A DNA stretch of 64,000 bases, from contig NZ_JAHZIJ010000001.1 of the NCBI RefSeq assembly GCF_019443105.1, forward strand, positions 186,001 to 250,000, given 5' to 3'. This stretch comes from Paenibacillus oenotherae (GTDB lineage Bacteria; Bacillota; Bacilli; Paenibacillales; Paenibacillaceae). A program made the translations under genes and the position numbers. The notes beneath the pieces were generated by a model. The model was not told where the DNA came from and ran no database searches. It was given only the letters and a program-made list of their open reading frames with translations. Positions 18,025 through 28,473 of the stretch are shown piece after piece. Positions within the stretch are counted from its first letter, which is position 1, and each line of letters opens with the position of its first letter.

Positions 18025-19350
18025 TCAACTCCTATGAAATTCGATGACGAGCCTCTCTAACGCTTCCAGATAGTCTACCTTCTCAGATGTCTTCTGGCGA
18101 GTAAATGAGCGAATCGCTTCGCTGTTGTCAATCGCTTTATCAATTTCTGCATTGGAGCCGCGCTGGTACGCCCCAATATTTATGAGATCTTCCGAATCCT
18201 TATATATAGCGAGCAGCCGCTTTAATTCGTTCGCAGCATCCTGCTGTTCTTCCGGCACAATATCCTTCATGACCCGGCTTACTGAGGCAAGTACATCAAT
18301 GGCCGGAAAGTGCCCTTTGTTCGCTAAATCCCGGGTGAGTACAATATGACCGTCCAAAATGCCCCGTACAGCATCGGCAATCGGTTCATTCATATCGTCA
18401 CCATCGACCAGCACGGTATAAAAAGCAGTGATGGAGCCTCGCGGTCCCGTTCCCGCCCGTTCAAGCAGCTTGGGAAGATTAGCGAATACCGAAGGTGTAT
18501 AGCCCCGTGTTGCAGGAGGCTCCCCTATGGCAAGACCGACTTCCCTCAGCGCCATCGCATAGCGTGTAACAGAATCCATCATGAGCATGACATTAAGTCC
18601 GCGATCCCGAAAATATTCTGCTATTGTCGTTGCGATCAATGCGCCTTTAATCCGGATCAATGCAGGCTGGTCAGAAGTGGCTACTATAACGACCGATCGT
18701 GACAGCCCTTCAGGACCAAGGTCCTTCTCAATAAACTCAAGAACCTCGCGGCCCCGTTCACCAATCAGCGCGATCACATTAACATCAGCGGAGGTATTGC
18801 GGGCAACCATGCCCAGCAATGTACTCTTGCCGACACCAGATCCGGCGAATATACCAACCCGCTGTCCTCTGCCGATCGTCAGCAAGCCATCAATCGCACG
18901 CACACCAATACTGAGCGGTTCAGTTACACGCGGTCGTGAGAGCGGATTGCTTGGCGCGTTATGTGTCGAATAGTGGGGCATTCGGCTGGAGATGTGCGTT
19001 CCGTCCAGCGGCTGGCCTAGCCCGTCCAACACTTTGCCTAGCAAGTCAGAACCGACTTGAACGGTCAGCGGCTTGCCGGTACCGACTACATCGCAGCCAG
19101 GTCCAATGGACTGCAGATCACCAAGCGGCATAAGGATGACCTTATTGTTCCGGAAACCGACCACTTCCGCTTTCAGCGGCTTGGCCGTCTTGGCCGGATA
19201 GATGTAGCACACATCGCCGATGCTGGCGTCCGGTCCTTCTGATTCCACCGTCAGTCCGATAACCTGGGTTACTTTACCGTTCACACGCACCGGATCAATC
19301 GGCCCCATATGCTCGATATATTTGGCAGCATCCAGCATTTTAGCTCTCAT
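18025..19350 (-). CDS. fliI: Flagellar export ATPase FliI
   Basis: FliI is the hexameric ATPase of flagellar type III export. The 441-aa protein has the F1-beta-like fold with the Walker A motif GIFAGSGVGKSTLLGM near residue 160, Walker B in LNVMLMMDSVTRYAMALREV, and the family segment GEPPATRGYTPSVFANLPKLLERAG. The ATG at 19350 is preferred: it matches family length and sits at the fliH end (11-bp overlap). An in-frame extension to 19398 lies inside fliH and is unlikely. Confidence 0.95.
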   Translation of the reverse strand: MRAKMLDAAKYIEHMGPIDPVRVNGKVTQVIGLTVESEGPDASIGDVCYIYPAKTAKPLKAEVVGFRNNKVILMPLGDLQSIGPGCDVVGTGKPLTVQVGSDLLGKVLDGLGQPLDGTHISSRMPHYSTHNAPSNPLSRPRVTEPLSIGVRAIDGLLTIGRGQRVGIFAGSGVGKSTLLGMVARNTSADVNVIALIGERGREVLEFIEKDLGPEGLSRSVVIVATSDQPALIRIKGALIATTIAEYFRDRGLNVMLMMDSVTRYAMALREVGLAIGEPPATRGYTPSVFANLPKLLERAGTGPRGSITAFYTVLVDGDDMNEPIADAVRGILDGHIVLTRDLANKGHFPAIDVLASVSRVMKDIVPEEQQDAANELKRLLAIYKDSEDLINIGAYQRGSNAEIDKAIDNSEAIRSFTRQKTSEKVDYLEALERLVIEFHRS

Positions 19351-20179
19351 CGGCGTTCCCTCGCTCTTCGGCATGCAATGCAAGCCCGACAAGCTCACGC
19401 TTGATTTCGGTTAGTTGCGTATCGATTCTGGCATCAATGCTGCCGAATGCGGAACGGATTACACAGCCGAAATCTCTGACCGTAATATCAGGAACAATCT
19501 GCAATTCGGCCTGGGAGTCAATCGCCAGACTCAGCTCCTCACGGGCTGCTTGTACGAATGTCAGCTGGTTCGGTGATACACACAGTGTAATTACGCCTTG
19601 CTCACGTCTTCGTGCAAGCGATTTGCGGATAAGCTCAAGTGACCAATCTGGCGACACTGTAAGCTCCTTGCAAATAATTTTCTCGGCTATTGCTGCACTA
19701 AGCTCGACTAGAAAGGGCTCAGCCTCCATAATAATCTGCTCTTTCGTTTCATAGGCCGAATCCAATATTGATCTCGCTTCGATCAGCATCGCTTCCCATT
19801 GTTCTTGAACTTCTTGCTTGGCTTGATCAAAGCCTTCATCATATCCAAGCTGATACCCGTCTTGCCGGATTAGTCCAAGAAGCTCCGTGTCCTGTTCACG
19901 GCGTTCTTCCCACCAAGCCTCAATTTGCGACTTGGCATCACTATACATGACTTCAATCTGGGCGCCGGTTTCCTGAATCCGCTGTTTGGCGAACTGCTCG
20001 GCATCCGACAGAATCTGATCCCTAAGCGATATGGTCTCTTCGTCAGGTCCAGCCGGCTCGGCACTGGCTTCCAATTCGGGTGCCGGTTTCAGTACATACT
20101 TGTTATACCATTCCAGCCGCTTCATATCTTCGACCGAGATAACGTCCGTTGATTTAAACAGCCTAGACAATGATATCAT
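19340..20179 (-). CDS. fliH: Flagellar export ATPase regulator FliH
   Basis: FliH binds FliI and tethers it to the C ring. The protein (279 aa from ATG 20179) has an acidic N-terminal half with a long helical region rich in Gln and Glu (about residues 65-160). A FliH/V-ATPase-E-like C-terminal domain contains IMEAEPFLVELSAAIAEKIICKEL. The start is uncertain: GGAGGAG runs directly up to ATG 20179, while a TTG at 20170 would have a better 9-nt spacing. Both starts overlap the fliG end. Confidence 0.9.
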   Translation of the reverse strand: MISLSRLFKSTDVISVEDMKRLEWYNKYVLKPAPELEASAEPAGPDEETISLRDQILSDAEQFAKQRIQETGAQIEVMYSDAKSQIEAWWEERREQDTELLGLIRQDGYQLGYDEGFDQAKQEVQEQWEAMLIEARSILDSAYETKEQIIMEAEPFLVELSAAIAEKIICKELTVSPDWSLELIRKSLARRREQGVITLCVSPNQLTFVQAAREELSLAIDSQAELQIVPDITVRDFGCVIRSAFGSIDARIDTQLTEIKRELVGLALHAEERGNADES

Positions 20180-21176
20180 CTCCTCCGCCGCGTGCGATGA
20201 TGATCTCGCCAGCTTCTTCAAGCCTGCGGATCGTCGCTACGATGCGAGTCTGAGCTTCTTCAACATCACGCAGCCGGACAGGTCCCATGTACTCCATTTC
20301 TTCCTTGAATGTCTCTGCCATACGCTTGGACATATTGCGGAAGATCGCTTCGCGCACTTCTTCGCTCGCAACTTTAAGCGCAAGCTGAAGGTCGGCGTTC
20401 TCGATATCGCGAATGATGCGCTGGATGGAACGGTTGTCGATGTTGACGATATCTTCGAAAACAAACATGCGCTTCTTGATTTCTTCTGCAAGCTCGGGGT
20501 CCTGAATCTCCAGAGCATCCAATATCGTACGCTCGGTTCCCCGGTCTACGCCATTTAATATTTGAACAATTGATTCAATACCACCCGCACTGGTGTAATC
20601 TTGAGTAACGGTAGCTGAAAGCTTCTGTTCCAGAATGCGTTCAACCTGCGAAATAACTTCAGGTGACGTGCTGTCCATTAGAGCGACGCGCCTTGCAACC
20701 TCCGCCTGCTTGTCCTGAGGCAGTGACGACAGAATCTGTGCGGATTGTTCCGCCTGAAGGTACGAAAGGACAAGTGCGATCGTTTGGGCGTTCTCATTCT
20801 GAATGAAATTGAGAATCTGGCTGGCATCCGCTTTGCGTGCAAAATCGAAAGGACGAACCTGCAAGGTAGCCGTCAAACGATTAATGACTTCCTGCGCCTT
20901 CTGCTCCCCGAGAGCTTTCTCCAGGATTTCCTTCGCATACGTGATACCGCCTTGAGATATATACTCCTGAGCAAGGCATATCTGATGGAACTCACCAAGA
21001 ATCGTCTCTTTATCGGTGCTGTCTACCTTTCGCACATTGGCGATTTCAAGCGTAAGCTGCTCGATTTCTTCATCACGCAAGTGCTTGAAGATTTGAGCGG
21101 ATACTTCAGGGCCCAGCGAAATTAACAAAATTGCTGCTTTTTGACGTCCACTGAATCCTTGTGATACTTTCGCCAA
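20163..21176 (-). CDS. fliG: Flagellar motor switch protein FliG
   Basis: FliG forms the upper C ring, interacts with the stator and generates torque. The 337-aa protein has the three armadillo-like domains, starting SGRQKAAILLISLGPEVSAQIFKHL. The C-terminal charged torque helix shows RDVEEAQTRIVATIRRLEEAG. The start is a TTG at 21176 behind AGGTGG. It follows fliF and overlaps fliH by 17 bp. Confidence 0.96.
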   Translation of the reverse strand: MAKVSQGFSGRQKAAILLISLGPEVSAQIFKHLRDEEIEQLTLEIANVRKVDSTDKETILGEFHQICLAQEYISQGGITYAKEILEKALGEQKAQEVINRLTATLQVRPFDFARKADASQILNFIQNENAQTIALVLSYLQAEQSAQILSSLPQDKQAEVARRVALMDSTSPEVISQVERILEQKLSATVTQDYTSAGGIESIVQILNGVDRGTERTILDALEIQDPELAEEIKKRMFVFEDIVNIDNRSIQRIIRDIENADLQLALKVASEEVREAIFRNMSKRMAETFKEEMEYMGPVRLRDVEEAQTRIVATIRRLEEAGEIIIARGGGDDIIV

Positions 21177-21187
21177 CTAGGCCACCT

Positions 21188-22756
21188 CTATTCATCAACA
21201 AGCCAAGTCCGGAGCAAATTAACAAATTCATCCGGTTTGCGCTTCGCAAGGCTTTCGAGCTGCTTGCGCACTTGACTTTCATTATTCACATTGTCGAAAT
21301 CAATGGTCGGATATTCAACCTTGCCCGGTACGATAATCTCCTCTGCATTTTCAGCAGCCATTTTGCGGCGGCGGAGAATAACGAAGGCAAGTCCGCCGAT
21401 CAGTGCCAGTGCGGCAAGACCGATACCGACCAGCCAGGCTGTCGATATGCCTGCAGCTGAAGTTGAAGCGCTTCCTTCTGCGAAGGTTTGACCGATGATT
21501 GAAACTTTTTTGCCTATAATTGCGTCATCATTGACATCTTGTCCTGATTCAACCAGTTGGGTGCGAACGAGCGATGTCAGAAAGCTGTTGATATCAGTTC
21601 TTGCCGCTTCGTCCAGCTTGCTCTTCTCCACACCAACGCTGATCGCAAGATCTTTAATGACATAAGGACCAGATTCAATAAGGTTGTTGATGCGATTCAC
21701 TTCGTAATTGACGGTGCGTGTGTTCTCCTCTGATTCCGAACCGCCTTGGCCCGTCGCCTGATAACCTGGAACATCCGTTTCTCCCGTTCCGGCAATTCCA
21801 CCTGCATCGCTTGATCCCGTTGCAGACTTGGAAGTCGTATTCTCGCTTATAATAATGCCGTTATTGTTGTTGTTCGGGAGAGGCTCGACAAGATTCTGAT
21901 CTGATTTCTTCTTGTCGAAATTGAATGTGCTCAGGACATTGACTACAAGATTCTCTGAACCAACAATAGGTCCAAGGAACTGCTGAATACTTCTTTTCAG
22001 ATCGCCTTCATATTTCCGTTGAATTTGGAAATGCGTCTCCAGTGTCAGCGCGCTTCCTGCACCTTCTCCGCCAACCTCGGCAGAAGCGATCAATTCGCCC
22101 TCCGGGCTAGAAATCGTAATATCCGCTACTCCCAGATTCGGGACAGATGTTCGAACCAGGTTGTAGTAGCCGTCTACTTCCTTCTGGTTCGGACGATAGC
22201 CGTTATTAAAGGTGATCATGATGGAGGCCGATGCCTTCTGCTTCTCTTCGGTTGATAGAAACACACTTTCTTCCGGCAAATTAATGAGAACGTTGGATTT
22301 CTTAACCCCTTGCATATCGTTGAGGAGCTGCTGAATTTCTCCGTTCAAGGCGTTGCGGTATTTCACATCAAATTCGCGATCCGTTGCACCGAATGGCGAT
22401 GAGCCTTCGCTAAAAATATCGAAGCCGATGGAGCCGTTCTGCACGAGCCCCTGCGAGCCAGCCTCTACTTTCACTTTGTCCGCGTTCGCCGTAGGCACTA
22501 AGATGCTCTTGCCGCCATTGGCTAGTTCGTACGGGATGCCGCTTCCGTCCAGATAAGCCATAACTGCTGCCGCATCTGTCGTATCCAAATCTTGAAAGGC
22601 GAGCTCATACTCTGTCTTCGAGAAAATGAAGGTCAGCAGGATGATTGACAACAGCAAAACCCCTGCCGTCGCTCCTAGCCATATTTTTTGCTTTTTGCCT
22701 ATTGTGTTCCAATATTGAGATATTCTCGCTCGATATTGGGCCAATTTCTCATTCAC
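21188..22756 (-). CDS. fliF: Flagellar MS-ring protein FliF
   Basis: FliF builds the membrane MS ring on which the C ring and export gate assemble. The 522-aa protein has two transmembrane helices, at about residues 25-45 and 440-465. The periplasmic-type ring-building motifs lie between them (LAFQDLDTTDAAAVMAYLDGSGIPY, and GVEKSKLDEAARTDI near residue 375). The C-terminal cytoplasmic tail binds FliG. A Gly/Ser/Asn-rich loop lies near residues 290-340. The start is a GTG behind a weak AGGTGG site. Confidence 0.95.
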   Translation of the reverse strand: MNEKLAQYRARISQYWNTIGKKQKIWLGATAGVLLLSIILLTFIFSKTEYELAFQDLDTTDAAAVMAYLDGSGIPYELANGGKSILVPTANADKVKVEAGSQGLVQNGSIGFDIFSEGSSPFGATDREFDVKYRNALNGEIQQLLNDMQGVKKSNVLINLPEESVFLSTEEKQKASASIMITFNNGYRPNQKEVDGYYNLVRTSVPNLGVADITISSPEGELIASAEVGGEGAGSALTLETHFQIQRKYEGDLKRSIQQFLGPIVGSENLVVNVLSTFNFDKKKSDQNLVEPLPNNNNNGIIISENTTSKSATGSSDAGGIAGTGETDVPGYQATGQGGSESEENTRTVNYEVNRINNLIESGPYVIKDLAISVGVEKSKLDEAARTDINSFLTSLVRTQLVESGQDVNDDAIIGKKVSIIGQTFAEGSASTSAAGISTAWLVGIGLAALALIGGLAFVILRRRKMAAENAEEIIVPGKVEYPTIDFDNVNNESQVRKQLESLAKRKPDEFVNLLRTWLVDE

Positions 22757-22798
22757 ACTTCCACCTCACTCTTATGCTTTACCGCGTCTCGAGCGCAA

Positions 22799-23104
22799 TT
22801 AGAGCTGCATACGCATTATTTCCTGATAAGCCTCGACGACCTTATTGCGAATTTGTGAGGTTAGCTGCAAACTGAGCTGTGCTTGCTCGGAAGCGATCAT
22901 GACCTCCGAAACATCGACCTGACCGATCAGATATTTATCATTCATAGCGTGAACGTTCTGCTCTTGCGCGCTCACACTATCCAGGGCATTCTGCAGAAAT
23001 TCGCCAAAGCTCTTCGTCATGTCAGCTGGCGTCTTTTCTTTCACCGCATTGGATTCCGTCAAGCGAACCGTTTGCACAGGATTAAACATGGTCTGATTGA
23101 TCAA
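22799..23104 (-). CDS. fliE: Flagellar hook-basal body protein FliE
   Basis: FliE links the MS ring to the rod. The 101-aa protein has the C-terminal helical signature VDVSEVMIASEQAQLSLQ followed by RNKVVEAYQEIMRMQL. It is placed between flgC and fliF, as in all Bacillus-type operons. Confidence 0.94.
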   Translation of the reverse strand: MINQTMFNPVQTVRLTESNAVKEKTPADMTKSFGEFLQNALDSVSAQEQNVHAMNDKYLIGQVDVSEVMIASEQAQLSLQLTSQIRNKVVEAYQEIMRMQL

Positions 23105-23126
23105 CGACTTTTCCCCCAGTTAGATT

Positions 23127-23579
23127 TTATTTTCCAATCTCCAATGCTTTAGTGAACATGGCTTTAGACGCATTCAAGGCCGTTACGTTTGCCTCATATG
23201 CCCGTGATGCCGAGATCATATCGACCATTTCTTTCAGTACGTCCACATTAGGCATTTGTACATAGCCATTAGCGTCAGCGTCGGGATGAGTCGGATTGTA
23301 GACCAGCTTGGAAGGTGACCGATCCTCGGTAATTCGGGTTGCTTTCACACCTTGAGAACTACTTCCTGATCCGCCAAGCTGCCCATTCAGTACCTCCGAG
23401 AACGAGCGGTTCATCGGTTCCAGGACGACCATTTTCCGTTTGTAAGGTTCGTAGCGGCCGTTGACGAATTTCGCTCTCGTTGTTTCCGCGTTAGCGATAT
23501 TGGAGGAGACAACATCCATTCGAAGCCGGTTAGCCGTTAACGCCGAGGCGCTGACATCAAAACCATTCGTAAGCCTCAA
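23127..23579 (-). CDS. flgC: Flagellar rod protein FlgC
   Basis: FlgC is a proximal rod subunit. The 150-aa protein carries the rod N-terminal motif ASALTANRLRMDVVSSNIANAETT and the C-terminal helix NVDVLKEMVDMISASRAYEANVTALN. It follows flgB by 3 bp. Confidence 0.95.
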   Translation of the reverse strand: MRLTNGFDVSASALTANRLRMDVVSSNIANAETTRAKFVNGRYEPYKRKMVVLEPMNRSFSEVLNGQLGGSGSSSQGVKATRITEDRSPSKLVYNPTHPDADANGYVQMPNVDVLKEMVDMISASRAYEANVTALNASKAMFTKALEIGK

Positions 23580-23582
23580 AAT

Positions 23583-23993
23583 CTAACCTCTCCCTTCAAT
23601 TCCTGTTCTCATCATCTTCACTTGATGGTTCACTTGACCGATATAAAAATTGTAGTTCAGTTGGTTCTTCGCCAGCAGCGACATTTCGCGATCGATATCA
23701 ACATTGTTTACATTGTTGTTCATAACGCTCAGTTGATCCGTCACAACTTTCGCTCGGGGCGTCGTTCCTGAAGATCCGATGACGAAATGTCTAGGATCTG
23801 AACGAAAACCTGCAAGTTGTGGTGCGCCACTGCCCATGGATTGTTCCAAAAGCGATTCAAATAGTACCTCTGAACGTTTAAATTTCGGCGTGTCTGCATT
23901 AGCTACGTTGTTAGCAACTACCCGTTGACGCATTTCTGCAGCACTAATTGCACTTTCCAGCCTTCTAAATTCCGGGCCATTCAACAATTTCAC
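23583..23993 (-). CDS. flgB: Flagellar rod protein FlgB
   Basis: FlgB is the most proximal rod subunit and the first gene of the fla/che operon. From the GTG at 23993 (AGAGGGG 7 nt upstream) it has 136 aa, close to the usual 129-135. It shows the motif AEMRQRVVANNVANADTPKFKRS and the C-terminal DREMSLLAKNQLNYNFYIGQ. The frame is open to an ATG at 24053, but that extension is basic, unlike the family and without a ribosome site. No convincing sigma-A or sigma-D promoter was recognised in the 24000-24150 interval. Confidence 0.92.
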   Translation of the reverse strand: MKLLNGPEFRRLESAISAAEMRQRVVANNVANADTPKFKRSEVLFESLLEQSMGSGAPQLAGFRSDPRHFVIGSSGTTPRAKVVTDQLSVMNNNVNNVDIDREMSLLAKNQLNYNFYIGQVNHQVKMMRTGIEGRG

Positions 23994-24153
23994 TGAAAAA
24001 CCCCTCTTTCTTCTCGAATGTCTTTGTAAGGTATTCAACAGAATCTCTCGCATTCCTTCTTCTTCGACAAAAGATTATTAAAAAAATGAGAGAGAGATGT
24101 CGATCATTGCCGACAAATCTATTATTCCTCAACTTCCTAATTTATTACAATGA

Positions 24154-24188
24154 GAAAAAAGCCCTATCTTTTGTAAAAGATAGGGCTT
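24154..24188 (-). terminator. Intrinsic terminator after codY
   Basis: A 14-bp near-perfect stem (arms 24159-24172 and 24175-24188) is followed on the minus strand by a run of six T. It lies 44 bp past the codY stop and before the flgB leader, so it should separate codY-hslUV transcription from the fla/che operon at least in part. Confidence 0.88.
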
Positions 24189-24231
24189 CGAAACAGTAAC
24201 ATCGACCTGTTTTAAGAAACATTGTTCCGGT

Positions 24232-25002
24232 TTAATTTTTTTTCTTATTCAGCTCCTGAATTAGCTGGCTGTTAAGCATTCTGATATAGGTCCCCTTCAT
24301 GCCCAGGGAGCGAGTTTCTATAACTCCCGCGCTCTCCAGCTTGCGTAGCGCATTCACAATAACAGAGCGGGTAATACCTACACGATCAGCGATTTTGGAG
24401 GCGACAAGCAAACCTTCCTTGCCATCCAATTCCTCAAAGATATGTTCCACCGCTTCCAGCTCGCTAAAGGAGAGGGAGCCTACCGCAACCGCCACTACAG
24501 CCCTGCTCCGCGCTTCAATCTCAATCTCTTCCGCACGTTCCCGCAAAATTTCCATCCCAACAATGGTTGAGCCATATTCTGCAAGAATGAGATCGTCATC
24601 GCCAAACGGGTCTGCACTGCGGAGTAGGACTAATGTACCAATTCGGTCACGACCGCCAACAATCGGCACAACCGTCATTTTTTCCTGTCCTGCCATCATC
24701 GGGAATGCTTCATACACCCCGGCATCAGGCTTGACATTCGTAACCGTTTCTTGCATGTTCATAAATCGTTCATTGCTCTCGGGGGAGAAACGCAGCTCAG
24801 CCGCCGGCATAGCCCGCAGCTGGTCATGCTGGAGAGGCCCTACTGCCGCGCAGCCAAGCACTTTGCCTTTGCGGCTGACAACAAATACATCTGCTTGTAT
24901 CGTTGTGCACAGCACCTCCGCCATTTCCCGGAAATTGAGCGCTCCACCAGCCGCACGCTGCAGCAGCCGGTTTAGCGTTCTTGTTTTTGCTAGTAAAATC
25001 AT
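24232..25002 (-). CDS. codY: Global nutritional regulator CodY
   Basis: CodY is a GTP- and branched-chain-amino-acid-responsive repressor of stationary-phase, amino-acid and often motility genes. The 256-aa protein has the N-terminal GAF domain ([21 protein letters not shown]) and the winged helix-turn-helix near residue 200 ([26 protein letters not shown]), which is nearly identical to Bacillus. The linker [19 protein letters not shown] is also conserved. A good GGAGG precedes the ATG. A sequence matching its box is found at 36126-36140. Confidence 0.97.
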   Translation of the reverse strand: MILLAKTRTLNRLLQRAAGGALNFREMAEVLCTTIQADVFVVSRKGKVLGCAAVGPLQHDQLRAMPAAELRFSPESNERFMNMQETVTNVKPDAGVYEAFPMMAGQEKMTVVPIVGGRDRIGTLVLLRSADPFGDDDLILAEYGSTIVGMEILRERAEEIEIEARSRAVVAVAVGSLSFSELEAVEHIFEELDGKEGLLVASKIADRVGITRSVIVNALRKLESAGVIETRSLGMKGTYIRMLNSQLIQELNKKKN

Positions 25003-25033
25003 TTCTTTGCCTCCTACTTTCCAATCCGCAACT

Positions 25034-26437
25034 CTACAAAATATATTGACTCAAATCGCGATTTTTCGCAATATTGCCTAACTTCTCACGCACATATTCC
25101 GGTGTGATGGTCATCTCATCCAGCTGCAGCTCAGGCGCCTCAAAGGAAAGATCCTCCAGCAGCTTCTCCAGAATCGTGTGCAGTCTTCTTGCCCCAATGT
25201 TCTCTGTGTTCTTGTTCACATCTGCTGCAATCAATGCCAGCTCGCGTATCGCCGCATCCGAGAATTCGATACGAATACCCTCTGTCTCAAGCAGAGCGGT
25301 ATATTGCTTGGTCAGCGCATTTTTGGGCTCGATTAAAATTTTCACGAAATCTTCGAGACTCAGGTTGGTCAGCTCGACCCGGATCGGAAACCGGCCTTGC
25401 AGCTCGGGAATCAGATCGGAAGGTTTGGCCATATGGAAAGCTCCTGCCGCTATGAACAGAATATAATCCGTTTTGACAGGCCCATACTTCGTCATAATGG
25501 TCGATCCTTCAACGATTGGCAAAATATCGCGCTGAACGCCCTCGCGCGATACATCCGGTCCTGAGCCGCGTGAAGGACTGGCGATTTTGTCAATCTCGTC
25601 AATGAAGATAATGCCGGACTGCTCCGCACGGTTGACCGATTCAGAAATGACATCATCCATGTCAATCAGCTTGTTCGCTTCCTCCTGCGTAAGCGCTTTG
25701 CGCGCTTCCTTCACAGGCAGCTTGCGCTTCTTCGTCCGCTTGGGCATGAATTGGCCGAACAGCTCCTGCATGTTCATGTTCATCCCCATGCCTTCCCCGC
25801 CTTGACCCGACAACATATCAAGCATGTTAGGGGAGGTATCCTCAACCTCGATCTCAATGATCTCATTCTCCAGCTTGCCAGCTTCAAGCTGCTCCTTCAC
25901 CTGCTTGCGGCGTTCCGACAGCGAGCCATCCTGCTCAGGCACTTCGTCGCTCTCTTTAGCCGCATTGCCGCCGAACAGCATTTCCAGCGGATTTTTTTGC
26001 GGCTTCGATTTGGACGAGGATGGGGCAAGCAGCGCGACAATTCTTTCGTTGGCAAGTTTCTCGGCTTTATCGCGCACCTTTTCTGTCTTCTCCGCCTTTA
26101 CCATACGGATCGCAGTCTCTACCAGGTCGCGCACCATAGATTCCACATCACGGCCTACATAACCGACCTCAGTGAACTTGGTTGCCTCCACTTTAACAAA
26201 AGGCGCATTAACCAGCTTCGCCAGCCTGCGGGCAATTTCAGTCTTACCTACACCTGTCGGGCCGATCATCAAAATGTTCTTAGGAACAATCTCGTCACGC
26301 AGCGCTTCATCCAGACGGCTTCGGCGGTAACGATTGCGAAGCGCTACAGCTACTGATCTTTTCGCCTGCTTTTGACCTACAATGTATTTATCCAGCTCCG
26401 TCACGATTTGTCTCGGCGTCATTGCTTCATTAACCAT
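25034..26437 (-). CDS. hslU: ATP-dependent protease ATPase subunit HslU (ClpY)
   Basis: HslU unfolds substrates for the HslV peptidase. The 467-aa AAA+ protein has Walker [19 protein letters not shown] (about residue 53), Walker [10 protein letters not shown] (about 274) and the sensor segment [13 protein letters not shown]. The inserted I domain (about 120-240) is rich in charged residues and holds a Met/Gly stretch. The C-terminus ends in LSQYIL, similar to the peptide that docks into HslV. It lies 35 bp after hslV. Confidence 0.96.
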   Translation of the reverse strand: MVNEAMTPRQIVTELDKYIVGQKQAKRSVAVALRNRYRRSRLDEALRDEIVPKNILMIGPTGVGKTEIARRLAKLVNAPFVKVEATKFTEVGYVGRDVESMVRDLVETAIRMVKAEKTEKVRDKAEKLANERIVALLAPSSSKSKPQKNPLEMLFGGNAAKESDEVPEQDGSLSERRKQVKEQLEAGKLENEIIEIEVEDTSPNMLDMLSGQGGEGMGMNMNMQELFGQFMPKRTKKRKLPVKEARKALTQEEANKLIDMDDVISESVNRAEQSGIIFIDEIDKIASPSRGSGPDVSREGVQRDILPIVEGSTIMTKYGPVKTDYILFIAAGAFHMAKPSDLIPELQGRFPIRVELTNLSLEDFVKILIEPKNALTKQYTALLETEGIRIEFSDAAIRELALIAADVNKNTENIGARRLHTILEKLLEDLSFEAPELQLDEMTITPEYVREKLGNIAKNRDLSQYIL

Positions 26438-26472
26438 TCATTATCCCTCCACCGGTTCGCGGACGTCCGCGG

Positions 26473-27018
26473 CTACTCCAACTCTTCCACAATAATATTG
26501 CGATTGGTAAAAACACAGATGTCTGCAGCAATTTCCAAGGCTGATCTCGCCATATCCTTTGCTTCAAGCTGCGGGGCATGCTTCTGCAGCGCACGCGCAG
26601 CAGCGAGCGCGAAGCTTCCGCCAGATCCGATCGCCAGCACACCGTCGTCAGGTTCTATAATCTCGCCATTGCCAGAGATGAGCAGCAGTCCGCTTGCATC
26701 CATAACGAGCATCAGCGCTTCCAGCTTGCGAAGCACTCGATCCGAGCGCCAATCCTTTGCAAGCTCTACTGCAGCCCGCTGCAAATTGCCGTGATGCTCC
26801 TCCAGCTTGCCCTCGAACTTCTCGAACAGCGATATGGCATCTGCTACTGAGCCCGCGAATCCGGCTATCACTTGCCCGCGGTACAATCGGCGAACTTTCT
26901 TGGCCGATTGTTTCATCACCATGCTATTGCCGAATGTTACCTGCCCATCGCCAGCAATTGCGCCCTTGCCGTTATGGCGAACCGCACATATTGTCGTCGC
27001 ATGAAACTGCATTTCCAT
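26473..27018 (-). CDS. hslV: ATP-dependent protease peptidase subunit HslV (ClpQ)
   Basis: HslV is the proteasome-beta-like peptidase of the HslUV complex. The 181-aa protein shows [23 protein letters not shown] at the N-terminus and [17 protein letters not shown], as in other Bacillota. The nucleophile Thr (first T of TTI) is residue 8 when translation starts at the first ATG, with no Ser at position 2 as in B. subtilis ClpQ. It would therefore need removal of the first seven residues (or five from the second Met). No downstream start codon would place Thr directly after Met. Confidence 0.95.
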   Translation of the reverse strand: MEMQFHATTICAVRHNGKGAIAGDGQVTFGNSMVMKQSAKKVRRLYRGQVIAGFAGSVADAISLFEKFEGKLEEHHGNLQRAAVELAKDWRSDRVLRKLEALMLVMDASGLLLISGNGEIIEPDDGVLAIGSGGSFALAAARALQKHAPQLEAKDMARSALEIAADICVFTNRNIIVEELE

Positions 27019-27115
27019 GGCATAGCTCCTCCTTGAAATCGATTAGTATTAGAGGCCAATTGTATATGTAGAAATGAACCAGCGGCTCGCAGTACAGCCC
27101 AGCCGCCGCTTCAGG

Positions 27116-28438
27116 TTAGACTTCGTTAAGCTGCTCCTTGAAACGCTCCAATCCCTCCAGAGCGCGGTTGGCTATTGCATCATTCTTATCCTTCTTGCTC
27201 TTCATCCGCTTATCCAGCGGCGGGAACAATCCGAAATTCGCATTCATCGGTTGAAAATGCTTGAAGTCCGCTGTCGTAATGTACTCCGCCATACTTCCAA
27301 GTGTCGTATCCGGCGGAAACACAACCGGTTCCAGACCTAACGCAAGCCTGCCGGCATTGATCCCTGCAATGAGCCCCGACGCTGCCGACTCTACATACCC
27401 TTCCACCCCTGTCATTTGACCGGCAAAGAACAGCGTCTCCCTGTTGATGGACTGGTACGTGGAACGGAGCAGCTTAGGTGAATTAATAAACGTATTGCGG
27501 TGCATAACGCCATACCTGACGAACTCAGCGTTCTCAAGGCCCGGAATAAGCGATAACACCCGCTTCTGCTCCCCCCACTTGAGATGGGTCTGGAAGCCAA
27601 CCAGATTATACAGCGTGCCTGCCGCATTGTCTTGACGCAGCTGTACGACCGCATGCGGCAGCTTGCCGGTATGCGGGTTTACAAGCCCCACCGGCTTCAT
27701 AGGGCCGAACAGGACGGTCTGCTTGCCTCTGCTCGCCATCACTTCAATCGGCATACAGCCCTCAAAATATTGCTCTTTCTCAAAATCTTTAATTTCGGCC
27801 TTCTCTGCCGTAATCAAGGCCTCATGAAAACGTTCGAATTCCTCTTCTGTCATCGGACAATTCAGATAGGCAGCCTCTCCCTTATCATAACGGGAGGCCA
27901 GATATACCTTGCTCATATCAATGGAGTCCTTCTCGACAATCGGAGCGGCCGCATCATAGAAATAGAAGTATTCCTGGCCAAGCAGAGCCTGAATTTGCCG
28001 GGAAAGCTCGGGAGCGGTGAGCGGGCCTGTCGCAATGACAACAATGCCGTCTGCCGGAATCTCCTTGACTTCCTCACAGCGGACATCGACAAGCGGGTGC
28101 TCGCTAAGCAGTTGTGTTACATTGCCGGAAAATCCATCGCGGTCTACAGCAAGCGCTCCTCCTGCCGGAACAGCATGGCGATCAGCGCAATCCAGAATAA
28201 GCGAATTCATCCGGCGCATCTCTTCCTTCAGTACGCCTACCGCGTTCGCCAGCCCGTTGGCACGCAAGCTGTTGCTGCATACAAGCTCAGCGAATTGATT
28301 CGTATGATGTGCCGGTGTTTGAGTTTCCGGACGCATTTCGTAAAGGGTAACAGGCACGCCCTGCGAGGCGATTTGCCAAGCAGCTTCACTGCCGGCAAGG
28401 CCTGCTCCAATGACTGTCACTCGTTGTGGTTGGGACAA
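27116..28438 (-). CDS. trmFO: tRNA (uracil-54-C5)-methyltransferase TrmFO
   Basis: TrmFO methylates U54 in the T loop of tRNA using methylenetetrahydrofolate and FAD. The 440-aa protein begins with the FAD-binding dinucleotide motif [18 protein letters not shown]. It contains the family motifs [23 protein letters not shown] and [24 protein letters not shown] at 28438 behind AGGTAGG is the likely start. In Bacillus the recombinase gene xerC/codV lies between trmFO and hslV; here the 97-bp gap holds no gene. Confidence 0.96.
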   Translation of the reverse strand: MSQPQRVTVIGAGLAGSEAAWQIASQGVPVTLYEMRPETQTPAHHTNQFAELVCSNSLRANGLANAVGVLKEEMRRMNSLILDCADRHAVPAGGALAVDRDGFSGNVTQLLSEHPLVDVRCEEVKEIPADGIVVIATGPLTAPELSRQIQALLGQEYFYFYDAAAPIVEKDSIDMSKVYLASRYDKGEAAYLNCPMTEEEFERFHEALITAEKAEIKDFEKEQYFEGCMPIEVMASRGKQTVLFGPMKPVGLVNPHTGKLPHAVVQLRQDNAAGTLYNLVGFQTHLKWGEQKRVLSLIPGLENAEFVRYGVMHRNTFINSPKLLRSTYQSINRETLFFAGQMTGVEGYVESAASGLIAGINAGRLALGLEPVVFPPDTTLGSMAEYITTADFKHFQPMNANFGLFPPLDKRMKSKKDKNDAIANRALEGLERFKEQLNEV

Positions 28439-28473
28439 AACATTTACCTACCTTTCATCAGACCCGGCAGAGC

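Noticed and set aside
24000-24150. Sigma-D or sigma-A promoter for the fla/che operon
   Set aside because: Several TTGA- and TAAA-like hexamers exist, but none has a good partner at the right spacing.
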